Positions 27,001 to 35,194 of a stretch of 64,000 bases of DNA are shown here, piece by piece. The DNA is from Membranipora membranacea (lineage: Eukaryota; Bryozoa; Gymnolaemata; Cheilostomatida; Membraniporidae). The stretch spans positions 29,706,079 through 29,770,078 of the forward strand of contig OU612069.1 of the NCBI GenBank assembly GCA_914767715.1, written 5' to 3'. The notes beneath the pieces were generated by a model. The model saw only the letters and a program-made list of their open reading frames with translations. It did not search any database and was not told where the DNA came from. The position numbers and the translations under genes are program-made. Each line of letters starts with the position of its first letter. The stretch's first letter is position 1.

Positions 27001-29182
27001 ACAAACAGGAGTGGTTGATACTCGGTGATCAATCACAAACTAGTTCCGAGATCTATATTAGTAAAGGTAAAGAATGGAAAGATAATACCATAAACATATA
27101 AACCCATAAAACATAAAAACTTGATTAACATCAAACATACTCATGTTACCAGAACGCTAAACCAACTTACTTTACCAATTTGCGAGTTTGGATAGCACTT
27201 CAGTAAAAGTGACTTTGTGTCACATTCTACATGGTAACCTACCGATCTATGTCTTCAGGTAAATTATCAGAGTAAAGAAGTTACTACAAGTCGGTTTATA
27301 CAATGGCAGCCAATAGTACACTGCAGGTGTTGTCAGCCAATTATCTAAAACTTCAACAATGATGTAGGTAGATTGTCAAAGATTTTCTATCACACATAAT
27401 GAAAGAACTAGAAAATAAAGTTATTCCATTGTTTGCTGTATATCCTCACAGTAGGTAGTAATGTACAGCTACTAAGAATTAATAACATCACATGCCACAT
27501 TCCGGAGCAAAGGCAGCTTAATATTGATTGCTATATGGGCTAGGCTGCAATGTCTGCAACAGGTTGCTCTATAATTGCAGACAGGTCGGAGCACACCTGG
27601 GGGGGGGCCAACCAAACCCCAGTAGTCAATAGAATGCAGTGGGATATGAACCCCTGACCTTATAATCACTTTCATGCTGAAGGACCGGCGCTCTGACCAA
27701 CTGAGCCACCGCCTACTCCTAGAGTAGGATAGACTGCGTCCAGGACTGCTGGATCTGCATCAGCTCTCTACATTAGCTTGACCCTGATATTAAGGTAATA
27801 CTTATATTTTGTGTCCAGCTAGTTTGATATGTAACATCCTGCGATTAAAAAAAAAAGCAAGATCAGCAGGGGAGACAACTTAGTTATTATCATCAGAGTT
27901 TACACAGCTTACCCTGTTGACTGATCTGCAGTTGTCAAGTTCTCCAGTCTCAACACTTTGAGGTGAGGTGCTATCTGATTTAGAGGTGGTATATCTCCAC
28001 TAATAACCATGTGTGTTACAGTGTGACCTTCTGTAGCTGATATAAACTGAGTCAGTGTTAGGTTCTTGTATCCCACATCTTCAGCTATATCATCAATATC
28101 AGGCTCACTGTCATATCTGTACCACATATCATACTTCTCTGTTAACATAACCATACACCACTTTTAGCAATGGAGACATCAGGGTGGTTCATTGAATACC
28201 CCTAAGTCCTCTTCCCCAAAGACAACCTATACCTGACCACCCACTACACAAAGGGACACTACCTACAAAGCCACTTCTTAGTAAAACTATAAAATTTTAC
28301 TTCTGACTGTGTCGTATAGATATTTCACAATTTCCAGCATGCAAAGAAACAGAAAAAAATTTATACTTGGGAGGACTAGAAACTCTTACATACCAAGAAT
28401 GAACAAAGACAACAATTTAATTACAACAATCAGGAGAGTAACAGGTCTGAGGGCGGCGTGGCTAGAGTGATCAACTATGAAAGCTTGCCTTGTGGGACCC
28501 GAACCGATTACTCCATTGTTCCACCTCGCCTTCTCACAACCCGGGAGTAAGATAGGGTAGTAAATAGCAGATAGTAGTAGATAGTTAGTAAAGGGATGTT
28601 TGCACCACAAAATTTAATATTGCACGCATGAAAATCCTTTTGTACTGGTAAAAAATTGCCATGGGAAAACCAATATGGAGTCGTAATCGTAATATCATAA
28701 ATCGTAGTATATTGATTTAATCTTTGAATCTAGCGGTTCAACCAGTACCTTTTAGGCAATGGCCTTATTTGCAGTGGACTTATAGTTAGTGACCTATGGG
28801 TAGTTGCCTTTTGACCCTAATAATTCACTGCTCGGGAGATGACCAGTTCAGAAGTAAAAACATCACGATAACAAGCGAGGTAAGGCCAGCTGATTTTGTG
28901 AGTTTCTTGTGATAACTTTAGCGACTTGATGTGAGATCATCTCATTTTGAGTCTCTGACCAAATCTGATATATTTCTGATGTCATGATCTATTCACTTGG
29001 TTGGAACCGTGCATACCCAATGTCAGGCTAGAAAGCCGTCAAAGCGAATTCATTACTCTCTATAACTCAATCTCACCTTGCTGGCTATCTGCTGGTTGAC
29101 TTGTACCTGAGTTCTGACTCTGCTTTTTCTCTGCGGACTCGATTCTACGTTTCTTTATGGGAAAGTGTTGTGGTGTATCCAT
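1..29182 (-). CDS. Gene A: multi-exon LRR-cassette receptor gene, partial
   Basis: Model built by hand from splice signals. Exon 1 (ATG at 29182) ends in phase 1, exon 2 (27913-28138) starts in phase 1 and ends in phase 2, and 29 LRR exons of 141 bp, all phase 2 to phase 2, follow at 26088-190. Joined, they would give about 110 N-terminal residues plus 1363 LRR residues (58 LRRs) before the gene leaves the left edge. The LRR type (LxxLxLxxCxLxxLPDxIGxL) and the neighbouring paralogous LRR-Roc exon suggest a ROCO-family or related intracellular receptor, but no Roc, COR, kinase or death domain of gene A itself is in the window. No signal peptide or membrane segment is seen. Some exons could be skipped in any given transcript; the assembly of near-identical units also needs confirming. 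Confidence 0.6.
190..330 (-). CDS. Gene A LRR exon 29 (surface QWNT, TKCR)
   Basis: LEELIV-QWNT, LKKLNVTKCRL. Most 3' exon in view; further cassettes or a Roc exon are expected to the left of the window. Confidence 0.87.
594..612. repeat. Intron hairpin GACCACT-ACACC-AGTGGTC (one per unit)
   Basis: A 7-bp perfect stem with a 5-base loop in mid-intron, repeated in most array units and in the gene B units. Some copies keep the stem with a changed loop (AACCC), others lose the last pair (GACCACG) or the first. A possible recombination or RNA-structure element; no function shown. Confidence 0.7.
1111..1251 (-). CDS. Gene A LRR exon 28 (surface QWNT, TGCS)
   Basis: LEELIV-QWNT, ALPDWIGE, SLTKLDVTGCSL. 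The second LRR carries a Gly at the variable position. Confidence 0.88.
2034..2174 (-). CDS. Gene A LRR exon 27 (surface EEND)
   Basis: EEND/DVTNCRI. Reference exon used to fix the borders: acceptor GTTACAG before 2174, donor CTGACAG|GTGAAT after 2034. Confidence 0.88.
2955..3095 (-). CDS. Gene A LRR exon 26 (surface RSNT, variant)
   Basis: LKELIV-RSNT (Glu to Lys before the strand), DVTKCRL. Confidence 0.88.
3878..4018 (-). CDS. Gene A LRR exon 25 (surface EENN)
   Basis: LEELIV-EENN, STLPEWIRE, LDMKNCRL. An upstream intron stop hides it from simple ORF scans, but the 141-bp exon is open with normal splice sites. Single example of this surface. Confidence 0.85.
4801..4941 (-). CDS. Gene A LRR exon 24 (surface HRNT, variant)
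   Basis: HRNT followed by N instead of S, and PDWTGE instead of PDWIGE: two replacement changes relative to exons 14 and 21. Confidence 0.87.
5724..5864 (-). CDS. Gene A LRR exon 23 (surface EEND)
   Basis: EEND/DVTNCRI cassette. Confidence 0.88.
6645..6785 (-). CDS. Gene A LRR exon 22 (surface RSNT)
   Basis: RSNT/DVTKCRL; third member of the first complete trimer. Confidence 0.88.
7567..7707 (-). CDS. Gene A LRR exon 21 (surface HRNT)
   Basis: IRY...HRNT/DVTRCSL. The acceptor tract has one purine change (AAGGTATG in plus reading, near 7718) but the CAG is intact. Confidence 0.87.
8490..8630 (-). CDS. Gene A LRR exon 20 (surface EEND)
   Basis: EEND/DVTNCRI cassette, identical in protein to exons 13, 23 and 27. 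Confidence 0.88.
9411..9551 (-). CDS. Gene A LRR exon 19 (surface RSNT)
   Basis: RSNT/DVTKCRL; third member of the second trimer. Confidence 0.88.
10334..10474 (-). CDS. Gene A LRR exon 18 (surface RSNT)
   Basis: RSNT/DVTKCRL with one silent change in the RIGEL codons (near 10399). Confidence 0.88.
11255..11395 (-). CDS. Gene A LRR exon 17 (surface RSNT)
   Basis: RSNT/DVTKCRL cassette, B-half of the dimer. Confidence 0.88.
12178..12318 (-). CDS. Gene A LRR exon 16 (surface RSNT)
   Basis: RSNT/DVTKCRL cassette, A-half of the dimer. Confidence 0.88.
13099..13239 (-). CDS. Gene A LRR exon 15 (surface RSNT)
   Basis: RSNT/DVTKCRL. The unit has a one-base deletion in a G run near 13636 inside the intron; the exon is unaffected. 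Confidence 0.88.
14020..14160 (-). CDS. Gene A LRR exon 14 (surface HRNT)
   Basis: IRYLTGLEELIV-HRNT, PDWIGE, DVTRCSL; first member of a trimer. The intron to its right switches from HRNT-type to EEND-type sequence around 14310-14430, which looks like a conversion or crossover junction. Confidence 0.88.
14943..15083 (-). CDS. Gene A LRR exon 13 (surface EEND)
   Basis: LEELIV-EEND, ALPDWIRE, DVTNCRI: an acidic surface replacing the basic RSNT surface. Open and spliceable. Confidence 0.88.
15864..16004 (-). CDS. Gene A LRR exon 12 (surface RSNT)
   Basis: RSNT/DVTKCRL; third member of the third HRNT-EEND-RSNT trimer. Confidence 0.88.
16787..16927 (-). CDS. Gene A LRR exon 11 (surface RSNT)
   Basis: RSNT/DVTKCRL. 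Carries a silent two-base change in the LTGLEE codons near 16908, so DNA drifted while the protein stayed the same. Confidence 0.88.
17708..17848 (-). CDS. Gene A LRR exon 10 (surface RSNT)
   Basis: RSNT/DVTKCRL cassette with consensus splice sites. Confidence 0.88.
18631..18771 (-). CDS. Gene A LRR exon 9 (surface RSNT)
   Basis: RSNT/DVTKCRL. Twin of exon 7: the same private intron changes near 18833, 18909 and 19224. Confidence 0.88.
19552..19692 (-). CDS. Gene A LRR exon 8 (surface RSNT)
   Basis: RSNT/DVTKCRL cassette, B-half of the dimer between the two units that share private variants. Confidence 0.88.
20475..20615 (-). CDS. Gene A LRR exon 7 (surface RSNT)
   Basis: RSNT/DVTKCRL. Its intron shares private variants (for example AGTCTGTTGG near 20677 and GGGTCTGATT near 21065) with the unit of exon 9, marking a recent 1844-bp duplication. 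Confidence 0.88.
21396..21536 (-). CDS. Gene A LRR exon 6 (surface RSNT)
   Basis: RSNT/DVTKCRL with LTDLPD instead of LTELPD at the donor end, the only such change in the recently amplified block. Confidence 0.88.
22319..22459 (-). CDS. Gene A LRR exon 5 (surface RSNT)
   Basis: RSNT/DVTKCRL cassette, A-half of the dimer. The intron to its right has a private change (TGA at 22795-22797) that breaks the antisense intron ORF found in sister units while the exon stays open. Confidence 0.88.
23240..23380 (-). CDS. Gene A LRR exon 4 (surface RSNT)
   Basis: RSNT/DVTKCRL cassette, B-half of the 1844-bp dimer. Open, with GT donor and CAG acceptor. Confidence 0.88.
24163..24303 (-). CDS. Gene A LRR exon 3 (surface RSNT)
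   Basis: LEELIV-RSNT with DVTKCRL; IGEL in the first repeat. Its flanking intron differs from that of the other RSNT units (private changes around 24346-24380), suggesting conversion limited to the exon. Confidence 0.88.
25075..25215 (-). CDS. Gene A LRR exon 2 (surface GLNH)
   Basis: LEELNV-GLNH, then DVSECRL. Last unit of the regular 922-bp array; the unit is about 10 bp short in the intron (deletion in the AT-rich block). Open, with intact splice sites. Confidence 0.88.
25948..26088 (-). CDS. Gene A LRR exon 1 (surface HGNH)
   Basis: First LRR cassette after exon 2. Two LRRs, (G/S)IRYLTGLEKLTV-HGNH then LKKLDVSRCRLTVLPD. Donor CTGACAG|GTAAAT, acceptor TTACAG. It lies in a diverged unit whose intron carries an RTE-related insertion. 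Confidence 0.85.
26110..26444. repeat. Insertion-related sequence shared with 47809-48121
   Basis: GC-richer stretch in the intron upstream of LRR exon 25948-26088, containing AGGAAGGGCATCCGGCC-like sequence typical of RTE-type repeat tails. The same sequence with the same LRR flank is at 47809-48121, so the insertion predates duplication of the LRR unit. Confidence 0.55.
26445..27095 (+). pseudogene. RTE-type LINE endonuclease fragment, copy A
   Basis: Plus-strand translation in broken frames matches the endonuclease/exonuclease/phosphatase domain of RTE LINEs: VGTL...SREVAALI, then QRISERIMRMKLV, IVSAYEPQQGC, VEGELNG, a HGG motif, and an end near GKIIP. Several stops and frameshifts are present. 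There is no reverse transcriptase. Antisense to gene A, inside the intron between exon 2 and the first LRR exon. Paralogous to copy B. Confidence 0.75.
27096..27635. other. Intron sequence, nothing recognised
   Basis: AT-rich intron of gene A. A G9 run lies at about 27599-27607. No exon or repeat family seen. Confidence 0.5.
27636..27715 (-). repeat. tRNA-derived SINE-like segment
   Basis: On the minus strand a box A like TGGCTCAGTTGG (27697-27708) and a box B like GGGTTCATATCCC (27641-27653) are spaced as in a tRNA promoter. The arms do not close into a good cloverleaf, and downstream sequence resembles the other two SINE-like pieces, so a SINE head is more likely than a tRNA gene. Confidence 0.5.
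27913..28138 (-). CDS. Gene A exon 2 (pre-LRR region)
   Basis: 226 bp between acceptor TTAACAG and donor GTAAGC, entering in phase 1 and leaving in phase 2, so it accepts exon 1 and feeds into the LRR exons without breaking frame. It encodes about 75 residues: an acidic, Tyr-rich start (EKYDMWYRYDSEPDIDD) and a tail resembling an LRR strand (HLKVLRLENL). I read it as the N-terminal cap before the LRR array. The domain family is not recognised. Confidence 0.55.
28139..29076. other. Intron 1 of gene A
   Basis: Between exon 1 and exon 2 of the gene A model. Contains the SINE-like piece at 28440-28545; otherwise no recognisable feature. Confidence 0.45.
28440..28545 (-). repeat. SINE-like piece, shortened tRNA region
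   Basis: Minus strand shows box B CGGTTCGGGTCCC (28494-28506) with a box-A-like GTGGAACAATGG only about 17 bases upstream, as if the anticodon arm was deleted. Its body (GATCAACTATGAAAGCT in plus reading) resembles 30488-30503. Confidence 0.4.
29077..29182 (-). CDS. Gene A exon 1 (N-terminal, basic)
   Basis: Starts with ATG and encodes 35 residues beginning MDTPQHFPIKKRRIES, rich in Lys/Arg/Gln/Ser, with a KKRR cluster that could act as a nuclear or basic sorting signal. It ends with a strong donor AAG|GTGAGA. Its length of 106 bp leaves one base of a codon, which matches the phase-1 acceptor of exon 2. Too short for ordinary ORF scans. No TATA box is claimed; there may be a non-coding 5' UTR further right. 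No homology recognised; the support is the phase match and splice site. Confidence 0.5.
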
Positions 29183-30454
29183 GGTTACATCTGATCTATC
29201 TGCTATCTATCTGTCCATCCGGAGTCTAAAATACCAGATATAACATACAACTAACATATAACTCAGATGCGTTTTCGACAAGGTAAAAGAAGAGATTCAG
29301 ACAGAAAGTGGAAATAACAAGACAAAATCATGGACAGTGTTAGGCTTTTCCTTCTCTGAATGCTCCATTTTGAACTTTGACTAAGATTATCCCTTAAGAA
29401 GCTGAAGATATTTGAATATTCCAACTTATTGGTAAGTTGGCTTCACCTAAGCTTAGAATTATTTACGGTAGGTGGTCTGCAAGTAATCACAGTAATGCAC
29501 TGCGAATGGTATTGTGTTGTTGTTTAAACAATACTAATGCAAAACAACAGTGTCACTAGTTGGGTTCACAATCCCTCAAACCTATCATTACATAATAATC
29601 AACCTATGTGAGATCCATGAAAGTTGAAGGCTCAGATTCCTTTGATATATCCACCCAAGCATTTAAGAGTCAAACCTCAGCTCTGAAACTCTACAGCTCC
29701 AGCCCTTGTTATAATCTCACACTGCCTCAAACCACTGACCTACATCTAAGTAAGCCTACTGTCAATAGGCTTAGTGCTAGAACATGACCTGATAATTGAT
29801 TGCTATTGAAAGCGACTTATATGGCTCTTATTACATCAAACACTAACAATAGCCTTCACAATAGCACGCTATTATATTCTTTGGTATTGATTTAAAATGT
29901 TTTGTAAATCCAGTCTGATCCAGTCGCTGAGCAGTTTTTTAATATTTTTATAGAATTCTGAGTGTGCATTAGGGTGCTACATGAGGCGTAGATCATGCTG
30001 AGTAATTTTACATAGTAGAGAGCTGTCAATTATCACATATTTGAGGGGTGGGGTAAACATCACCCTGATTTAATGCCATAGCATCAGCTTAGCAGATATT
30101 ACTATGGGTTCAGCGTAGATCAAGTTTACGACAAGTAATATAAATTTCCACATGTTCTAGGACTACACTTTGTCAGCCTGAAAAAATCAATCCTATGCCC
30201 ACGCCGTGAAAAACCTGCCATTACTTATTTTATTTTCCTAAAATCTGCAAAAGTAGTAATGCCGATATTCATGTTCATTTACAATTAGGTGATGATGATA
30301 TTTTTTAATAGTGATGGCTAACTGACGGCAATATAGTTGATTATCCCTGAAATCTCTACGTGTCCGCATTCATTATTTGCAACGGTCCCTAACCCATGTT
30401 TATTTTACAAGCTAGATGCAGTAAGTTTCATTGGCAATCCCTTAATTACAGAAG
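29183..30454. other. 5' flank of gene A, no gene recognised
   Basis: AT-rich sequence upstream of the proposed first exon. It should hold the gene A promoter, but I see no motif I can defend. Confidence 0.4.
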
Positions 30455-30600
30455 AGGTATACACCCGAAGGTGCTGGGGACTAGAACAATCAACCTTGAA
30501 AGCTCCCCCAGTGGGACTCGAACTCACAACTCTTGCGGCACTAATCTCCTGGCAGCGAATAGCAAGCCGCTAGCCGATTGTGCCATCTCATTACAGAAAC
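30455..30600 (-). repeat. tRNA-derived SINE-like element
   Basis: Minus strand box A TGGCACAATCGGCTA (30571-30585) and box B GAGTTCGAGTCCC (30513-30525) with normal spacing. Related to the piece at 28440-28545. A tRNA pseudogene is the alternative. Confidence 0.5.
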
Positions 30601-31149
30601 AGCAATTTAAAATCAGCATGAATCGATGATGCGTGAGACAGCAAATATTTGGTTTCATTGTTTCATTTGTGATAATCCAAATAAATCTCAATGATAAACA
30701 TGACTGAGCTAAGAACAATGCAACTAGATTTGGCCTTGTGAATTTCATGAATTCTCCCAAGATATAAGCCTCATTTAATTTCGGCAAATTAAATCTCAAT
30801 ACACAGTGTTAAGATTAGTGTATTTTGTGGAAGGAATTTGTTAATACACAATTGGAACAGAGCTTATGTTTGTTAATACCTACATGTTGCCATGCCAGAA
30901 GCGGATTTGGTGCTTCTCTTACTCATCATGTTTTCTACTCCCACAATAAATTGCCGTCTTTTCGCTGAACGAACATTAATAAATCAAACTAACATTGGTA
31001 CATAAATGAACGGTGTATCTAGTGAGAAGTGCCTCGATCCATATATTTAAATAGGCCGGTATTGCATTGTACAAATTGTCCGACAATGTCTTTTGTTTTC
31101 CCCTGTACCGACAATGATTCCACATACCTAGCTTAAATGGTTTTGACAA
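30601..31149. other. No gene recognised
   Basis: AT-rich sequence between a SINE-like element and the Gypsy remnant; no splice-supported exon seen. Confidence 0.4.
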
Positions 31150-31410
31150 TTACCCACACAGTTTTCTAAGGTACCTGTCCTTGACTTACAGGTCAATGGT
31201 GATCATTTCTGGTCCCTGATTAGACATCAACTACTGTCAACCAAACAAAACACCATGGGCATTGATGAATATGTAACCTCACTTCACAAGATTGCTTGTG
31301 AGTGTTAGTTAGCTACGATGTATGATAATTTCATACTTCAAGCTTTGCTTCTTGGCATAAATGATGACCGACTTAGACGGAACTTATTTGATGAGGCTGG
31401 AGGAGATACC
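31150..31410 (+). pseudogene. gag remnant
   Basis: Short plus-strand stretch with residues such as MGIDEYVTSLHKIACEC and ILQALLLGINDDRLRRNLF, characteristic of Gypsy capsid C-terminal regions. Frameshifted near 31307 and fused directly to RT sequence by an internal deletion. Confidence 0.6.
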
Positions 31411-31418
31411 ATGTAGCA

Positions 31419-31877
31419 GTGAGAATAACAAATGGGACACTAAGAGTATGTTTGGACCCGACTAGTCTGAACAAAGCGATACAGAGAAATCACTTCCCAA
31501 TGCCTACTTTGGATGATGTACTCAGTGAGCTTGATGGTGCTAAAGTATTCTCTTTATGTGATGCAAAGAATGGTTTTTTGCGGGTAAAACTAAGTGAAAA
31601 GTCAAGTGACCTTACCATATTCTGGACGCCGTTCGGCAAACACAAATGGTTGAGAAGTCCTGAGGAGTTTCAGAGGAGTCTTTCTGATGCACTGAGTGGT
31701 CTACAAGGAGTAACTGTAGTGGCTGATGATATACTAATTTACGGGAAAGGTGACAGCCATGCGGAGGCAGTGCAAGATCACAATCAGAAGCTGGAGAGAC
31801 TGCTTACTAGAGCCAGACGAGTAAACCTCAGGCTAAACAAGGAGAAATGCAGATTTCTTCTGGAGGAACTGCCATAA
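31419..31877 (+). pseudogene. Gypsy reverse transcriptase fragment
   Basis: About 150 residues: RVCLDPTSLNKAIQRNHFPM, FSLCDAKNGF (first catalytic Asp), and VVADDILIYG carrying the DD pair. Ends at a two-base insertion (CCATAAATATTGG) after which the frame resumes briefly before being cut by the insert. Confidence 0.85.
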
Positions 31878-31905
31878 ATATTGGCCATCTTAAAGTGTTT
31901 GTAAA

Positions 31906-33001
31906 GGGTCAGGTTTTTTGGTATCATTCTAGAGATCTCAGTCTAGTTTAGAACATTATTCTATGTTCAAAAGCAGCCTGTGGCCCAGTTGAGACTTATT
32001 TGCCCTCAAAGTTGGGATGAGAAGGTACTAAAAAGGTACTTTTTTTTTTCTTTGGAGTTTTGATTACTTGTTGAAAATAGTACCTTTTCAGTACCTCAGA
32101 TTATTATGGGAATATACAGTACTTTGTAACTAAGGCGTATTGTTATGACGCAGTGGTTTTGATATTCTGCATATGAAATGTAAACACACAGAAATTATCT
32201 ATTGAATGAATGAGTGAATACAAGGCATTATTTATCTGTCCTATGTGGTTTAGCTGGTAAAATGGGATAGTGTATGACATTTCATAATTCAATGACAAAG
32301 CTAACGATCTAAATCGAACATGGCAAAAAATTACAGCTCTAGCTCATCCGACAGTGAGAATGGAAATTACAGGGAGATTAGCAGCTCTAGTGAGAGCAAG
32401 ATTGAATATCATTTAGGAGGCATTTGTAGCAAATCGACGTCGAGTCCATGTGATTATCAGAAGGAAAATATCTCTGAGGTAGTCACACCACTCAAGTTTA
32501 AATCTGTATGATTTCGGCCACTGGAAATAACCCACAGTGCTTTGGCAGATAGAACATTTTCTATTAACCATGGTTACTGCTCGAGATAGAAATTGGCAAT
32601 ATAAAGGCAGATCAATACATCGCTAAGTATTTCAAGGTTTTTGTTTACATTAATATGATGAATAAATGAGATTGTGGCTATGACATTCCAATCAAACTCC
32701 GTCTTCAGCCCCCATGAAAACCCGTGATATGCTTCAATTATTAGCTTCATGAATAGCGGCTTTCAATAGAATTTCAATGGAAGATACAAAATTTACACAG
32801 GTAAATTGTGTGTTTTCTTGAAAATATGTACATCCAAATCGCACAGAAATCTAAAACAAATTCTTTGTAAATCTCGACATTTCAGGCATTAGGGTGATGT
32901 TGAAATCCAAAGCATGCAAAGATTAATACTGAGTGATTTGAGGTTTGACAATTTTTGCAAATATTCTGATGTTTAAACACTCAAGGTTTTTTGGATAAAC
33001 T
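31906..33001. other. Insert inside the Gypsy remnant
   Basis: About 1.1 kb separating RT from RNase H and replacing part of pol. Contains a 63-codon plus-strand ORF (32320-32511) starting MAKNYSSSSSDSENG with Ser/Glu-rich sequence that I cannot assign, and a T-run near 32041. Ends share AAGTGTTT/AAACACT-like and GGTTTTTTGG sequence, but no clear terminal repeats or target duplication were found. Confidence 0.4.
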
Positions 33002-33501
33002 GTGTTGTTTGAGGAGATAAAGAGACTCATCACCAAAACATCTTCACTAAAATACTACAATGTCAACCAACCAGTAGTTGTACAAACTGATGCAAGCACA
33101 GAAGGACTCAGCGCGGTACTTTTACAAGAGGGACAACCTGTGAATTATGGTTCACAAAGTTTGACAGACAGTGAAAAGAACTACGCACCTATCGAGTTAA
33201 GAGCTTCTTGCAATAGTTTATAGAATGCAGAAGTACGACCAATATGTTTTCGGAAACCCAGGTCCCAGATGTTACAGTTCATACTGATCACAGACCGTTG
33301 GAGCCAATATTTCAGAAACCTCTCAACAAAGCACCAAAACGCCTTCAATCAATGTTGTTGGCACTACAGAGATACCCAATGAAGGTATACTACAGACCTG
33401 GCACTGAACAAATTACAGCAGATATGCTGGCCAGAGCTCCTGTAGGAACAAATATTCACAGTGAACCAGTTGAGATCCTTCATGTCGGACATGACCACTA
33501 G
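33002..33501 (+). pseudogene. Gypsy RNase H fragment
   Basis: Two frames: QTDASTEGLSAVLLQEG (first catalytic Asp) with IELRA, then after a shift near 33224, VHTDHRPLEPIF and YRPGTEQITADMLARAP, the usual end of Gypsy RNase H. A stop and frameshift split it. Confidence 0.8.
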
Positions 33502-33576
33502 CAGCCTAAAAAAAGACCTGCCAGTCTCAGAAGTTACATAAATAAAAGGTTTCAACGCTATACAAGTGAAGATCCG

Positions 33577-34500
33577 GTGATGATTCAACTACAATCTCTG
33601 ATAACCTCAGGCTGGCCTGGAAAGATAAGTCAAATTTCAGAGGAGGTCAAACCCTACTACTATTACAAGGACGAACTGGCAGTGCTTGATGGCATCATCT
33701 ATAAAGGTTCCAGACTAGTCATACCAATAACAGGTAGAGCTGAGATACTTAACAAGCTTCACACTAGCCATCAAGGTACTGCAGCTACCATCAGGAGAGC
33801 GCGTGGAGCAGTATTCTGGCCGCAAATGTCAGAGGATATCCGAATGAAGACTGAGAACTGTGTAACCTGTGCTCTAGACTCTCCATTGCAGCAGCATGAG
33901 TCACTTCAAAGCCATGACATACCTGATGTCCCCTGGAGTAAAATTGGGATGGATATACTCACCTACAAACGAAGAGATTACCTGATGTTGGTTGACTACT
34001 ACTCAGATTTCTTTGAGTGTGAGCCTCTGTCTGATATACAGTCATGATCAGTTATCAAAACCTGCAAGAAAGCTTTTGCGAGCTATGGAATACCTCATCA
34101 ACTACACTCAGACAACGGACCGCAGTTTGTATCAGCTGAATTTGCAAAATTCAGTGGGGAGTGGGGATTCAAACATACAGTCTCATCTCCTGGGCACCAG
34201 CAGTCCAATGGCAAAGCAGAAGCAGCAGTAAAAATAATCAAGATACTGATGAAAAGAGCTGATGATCCCTACTAAGCTTTTTGGAGTGTCGCAATACCCC
34301 AACGGCAGGAATGTCCTCATCCCAGCACAAAGAATGTTTGGACATTCCACAAGATCAATTCTCCAACAGCAAATCCAATGTGTACTGATGTCTTAACTCA
34401 GAAGGCCAGGAAGAAGATAGTTTCTCAAAATCACTACAATCGCTCAGCTAAGGAACTTGCTCAGCTGAATATTGGTTCCCCAGTGCTGCTGCGTGAGTGC
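33577..34500 (+). pseudogene. Gypsy integrase fragment
   Basis: HTSHQG...NCVTCALD gives the HHCC zinc domain; core Asp in GMDIL, a stop near 34045, then LHSDNGPQF and NGKAEAAVK give the remaining D and E. Another stop lies near 34273. It ends around NIGSPVLLRE, where Roc sequence in the opposite orientation begins. Confidence 0.85.
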
Positions 34501-34504
34501 TGCT

Positions 34505-35194
34505 GTGTGTGAGAACCAAAATGGGCGCTCCCAGATTAGGACATGAGATATATAGGTGACTGAGGTATCTCATGCAGACCAGCTCTGTAGCTTTACTGGT
34601 CCCGGCAGACATAGACAAATCAGAGAACTGTTTCATGTTCACAACTATGACAGGGATGTAATTGTTCCTTATTGTGAACTGGTGAGCAAGATGATAAACA
34701 TCGTTGCCACCAAAGTCAAAACACCTCAGCTTCGAGCCATTGATTGTAATGTCTTTCACCTCAAAGACTTCAGTTGTATCGTCAATAGGTAAAGTCTCAT
34801 CGCGGCTAGTCAGGGTCCTCTTATTGTGTTTTAGTGTTTCAATCAGACTTGTCTTACCAGCCAAAGTACTTCCTATGACTGCTACTGAGATAACGGGAAT
34901 TTCAGCGGGTGGAGTATGACCTTGATTAGCGAGGTCAGTATAGTATTTCTTGATTGCAGAGAGCCCCTGAACACATACTTCGAAAGGTGGACTTCTTAGT
35001 GCATAGCAACCCCTACAGCCTAGTGAGGTGAGGTGGGCCAGGTTAAGTATCCCCTTGTCCAGTGATTCTAATGGGTCTGTCTGTGAGTGAGATCCAAATG
35101 CTTGAGTCTCTTCAGCAGTAAGATTACAGGAGGTAATGTTGTGAATTGGTTACCTCCTATATAGAGATACGTCAGATTTTCCAGTGCTGACAAA
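34505..35194 (-). pseudogene. Gene B LRR-linker-Roc GTPase exon, broken
   Basis: Starts at acceptor TTTACAG in phase 2, matching the LRR cassettes. Encodes an LRR (LENLTYLYIGGNQFTTLPP), a linker (LTSLGCRGCYALRSPPFEVC) and a Roc domain: P-loop GSTLAGKTS, Walker-B-like DFGGND, then VIVVNMKQF and LTHS where the G4 motif would continue. In ROCO proteins Roc follows the LRRs and is followed by COR. Here a frameshift lies between about 35070 and 35100 (stop TAG at 35070-35068 in the LRR frame), and the exon is truncated near 34505 by the Gypsy remnant, so no COR is attached. Probably a pseudogene of an LRR-Roc receptor; an assembly error could explain the shift but not the truncation. Confidence 0.8.

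Larger units (their letters stand above)
31150..34500 (+). pseudogene. Decayed Ty3/Gypsy element (K02A2.6-like)
   Basis: Plus-strand remnants in order: a gag piece (31150-31410), reverse transcriptase (31411-31905), a foreign ~1.1-kb insert, RNase H (33002-33501) and integrase (33577-34500). Protease and part of gag are missing, stops and shifts occur throughout, and no LTR was found. The VADD form of the RT active site and the integrase layout resemble the K02A2.6-type Gypsy group. Unrelated to the intact Gypsy at 52-62 kb. Its right end abuts and truncates the Roc exon of gene B. Confidence 0.85.

Noticed and set aside
27636-27715. A functional tRNA gene
   Set aside because: Box A and box B are present but acceptor and anticodon stems do not pair well, and related partial copies at 28440 and 30455 indicate a SINE family.
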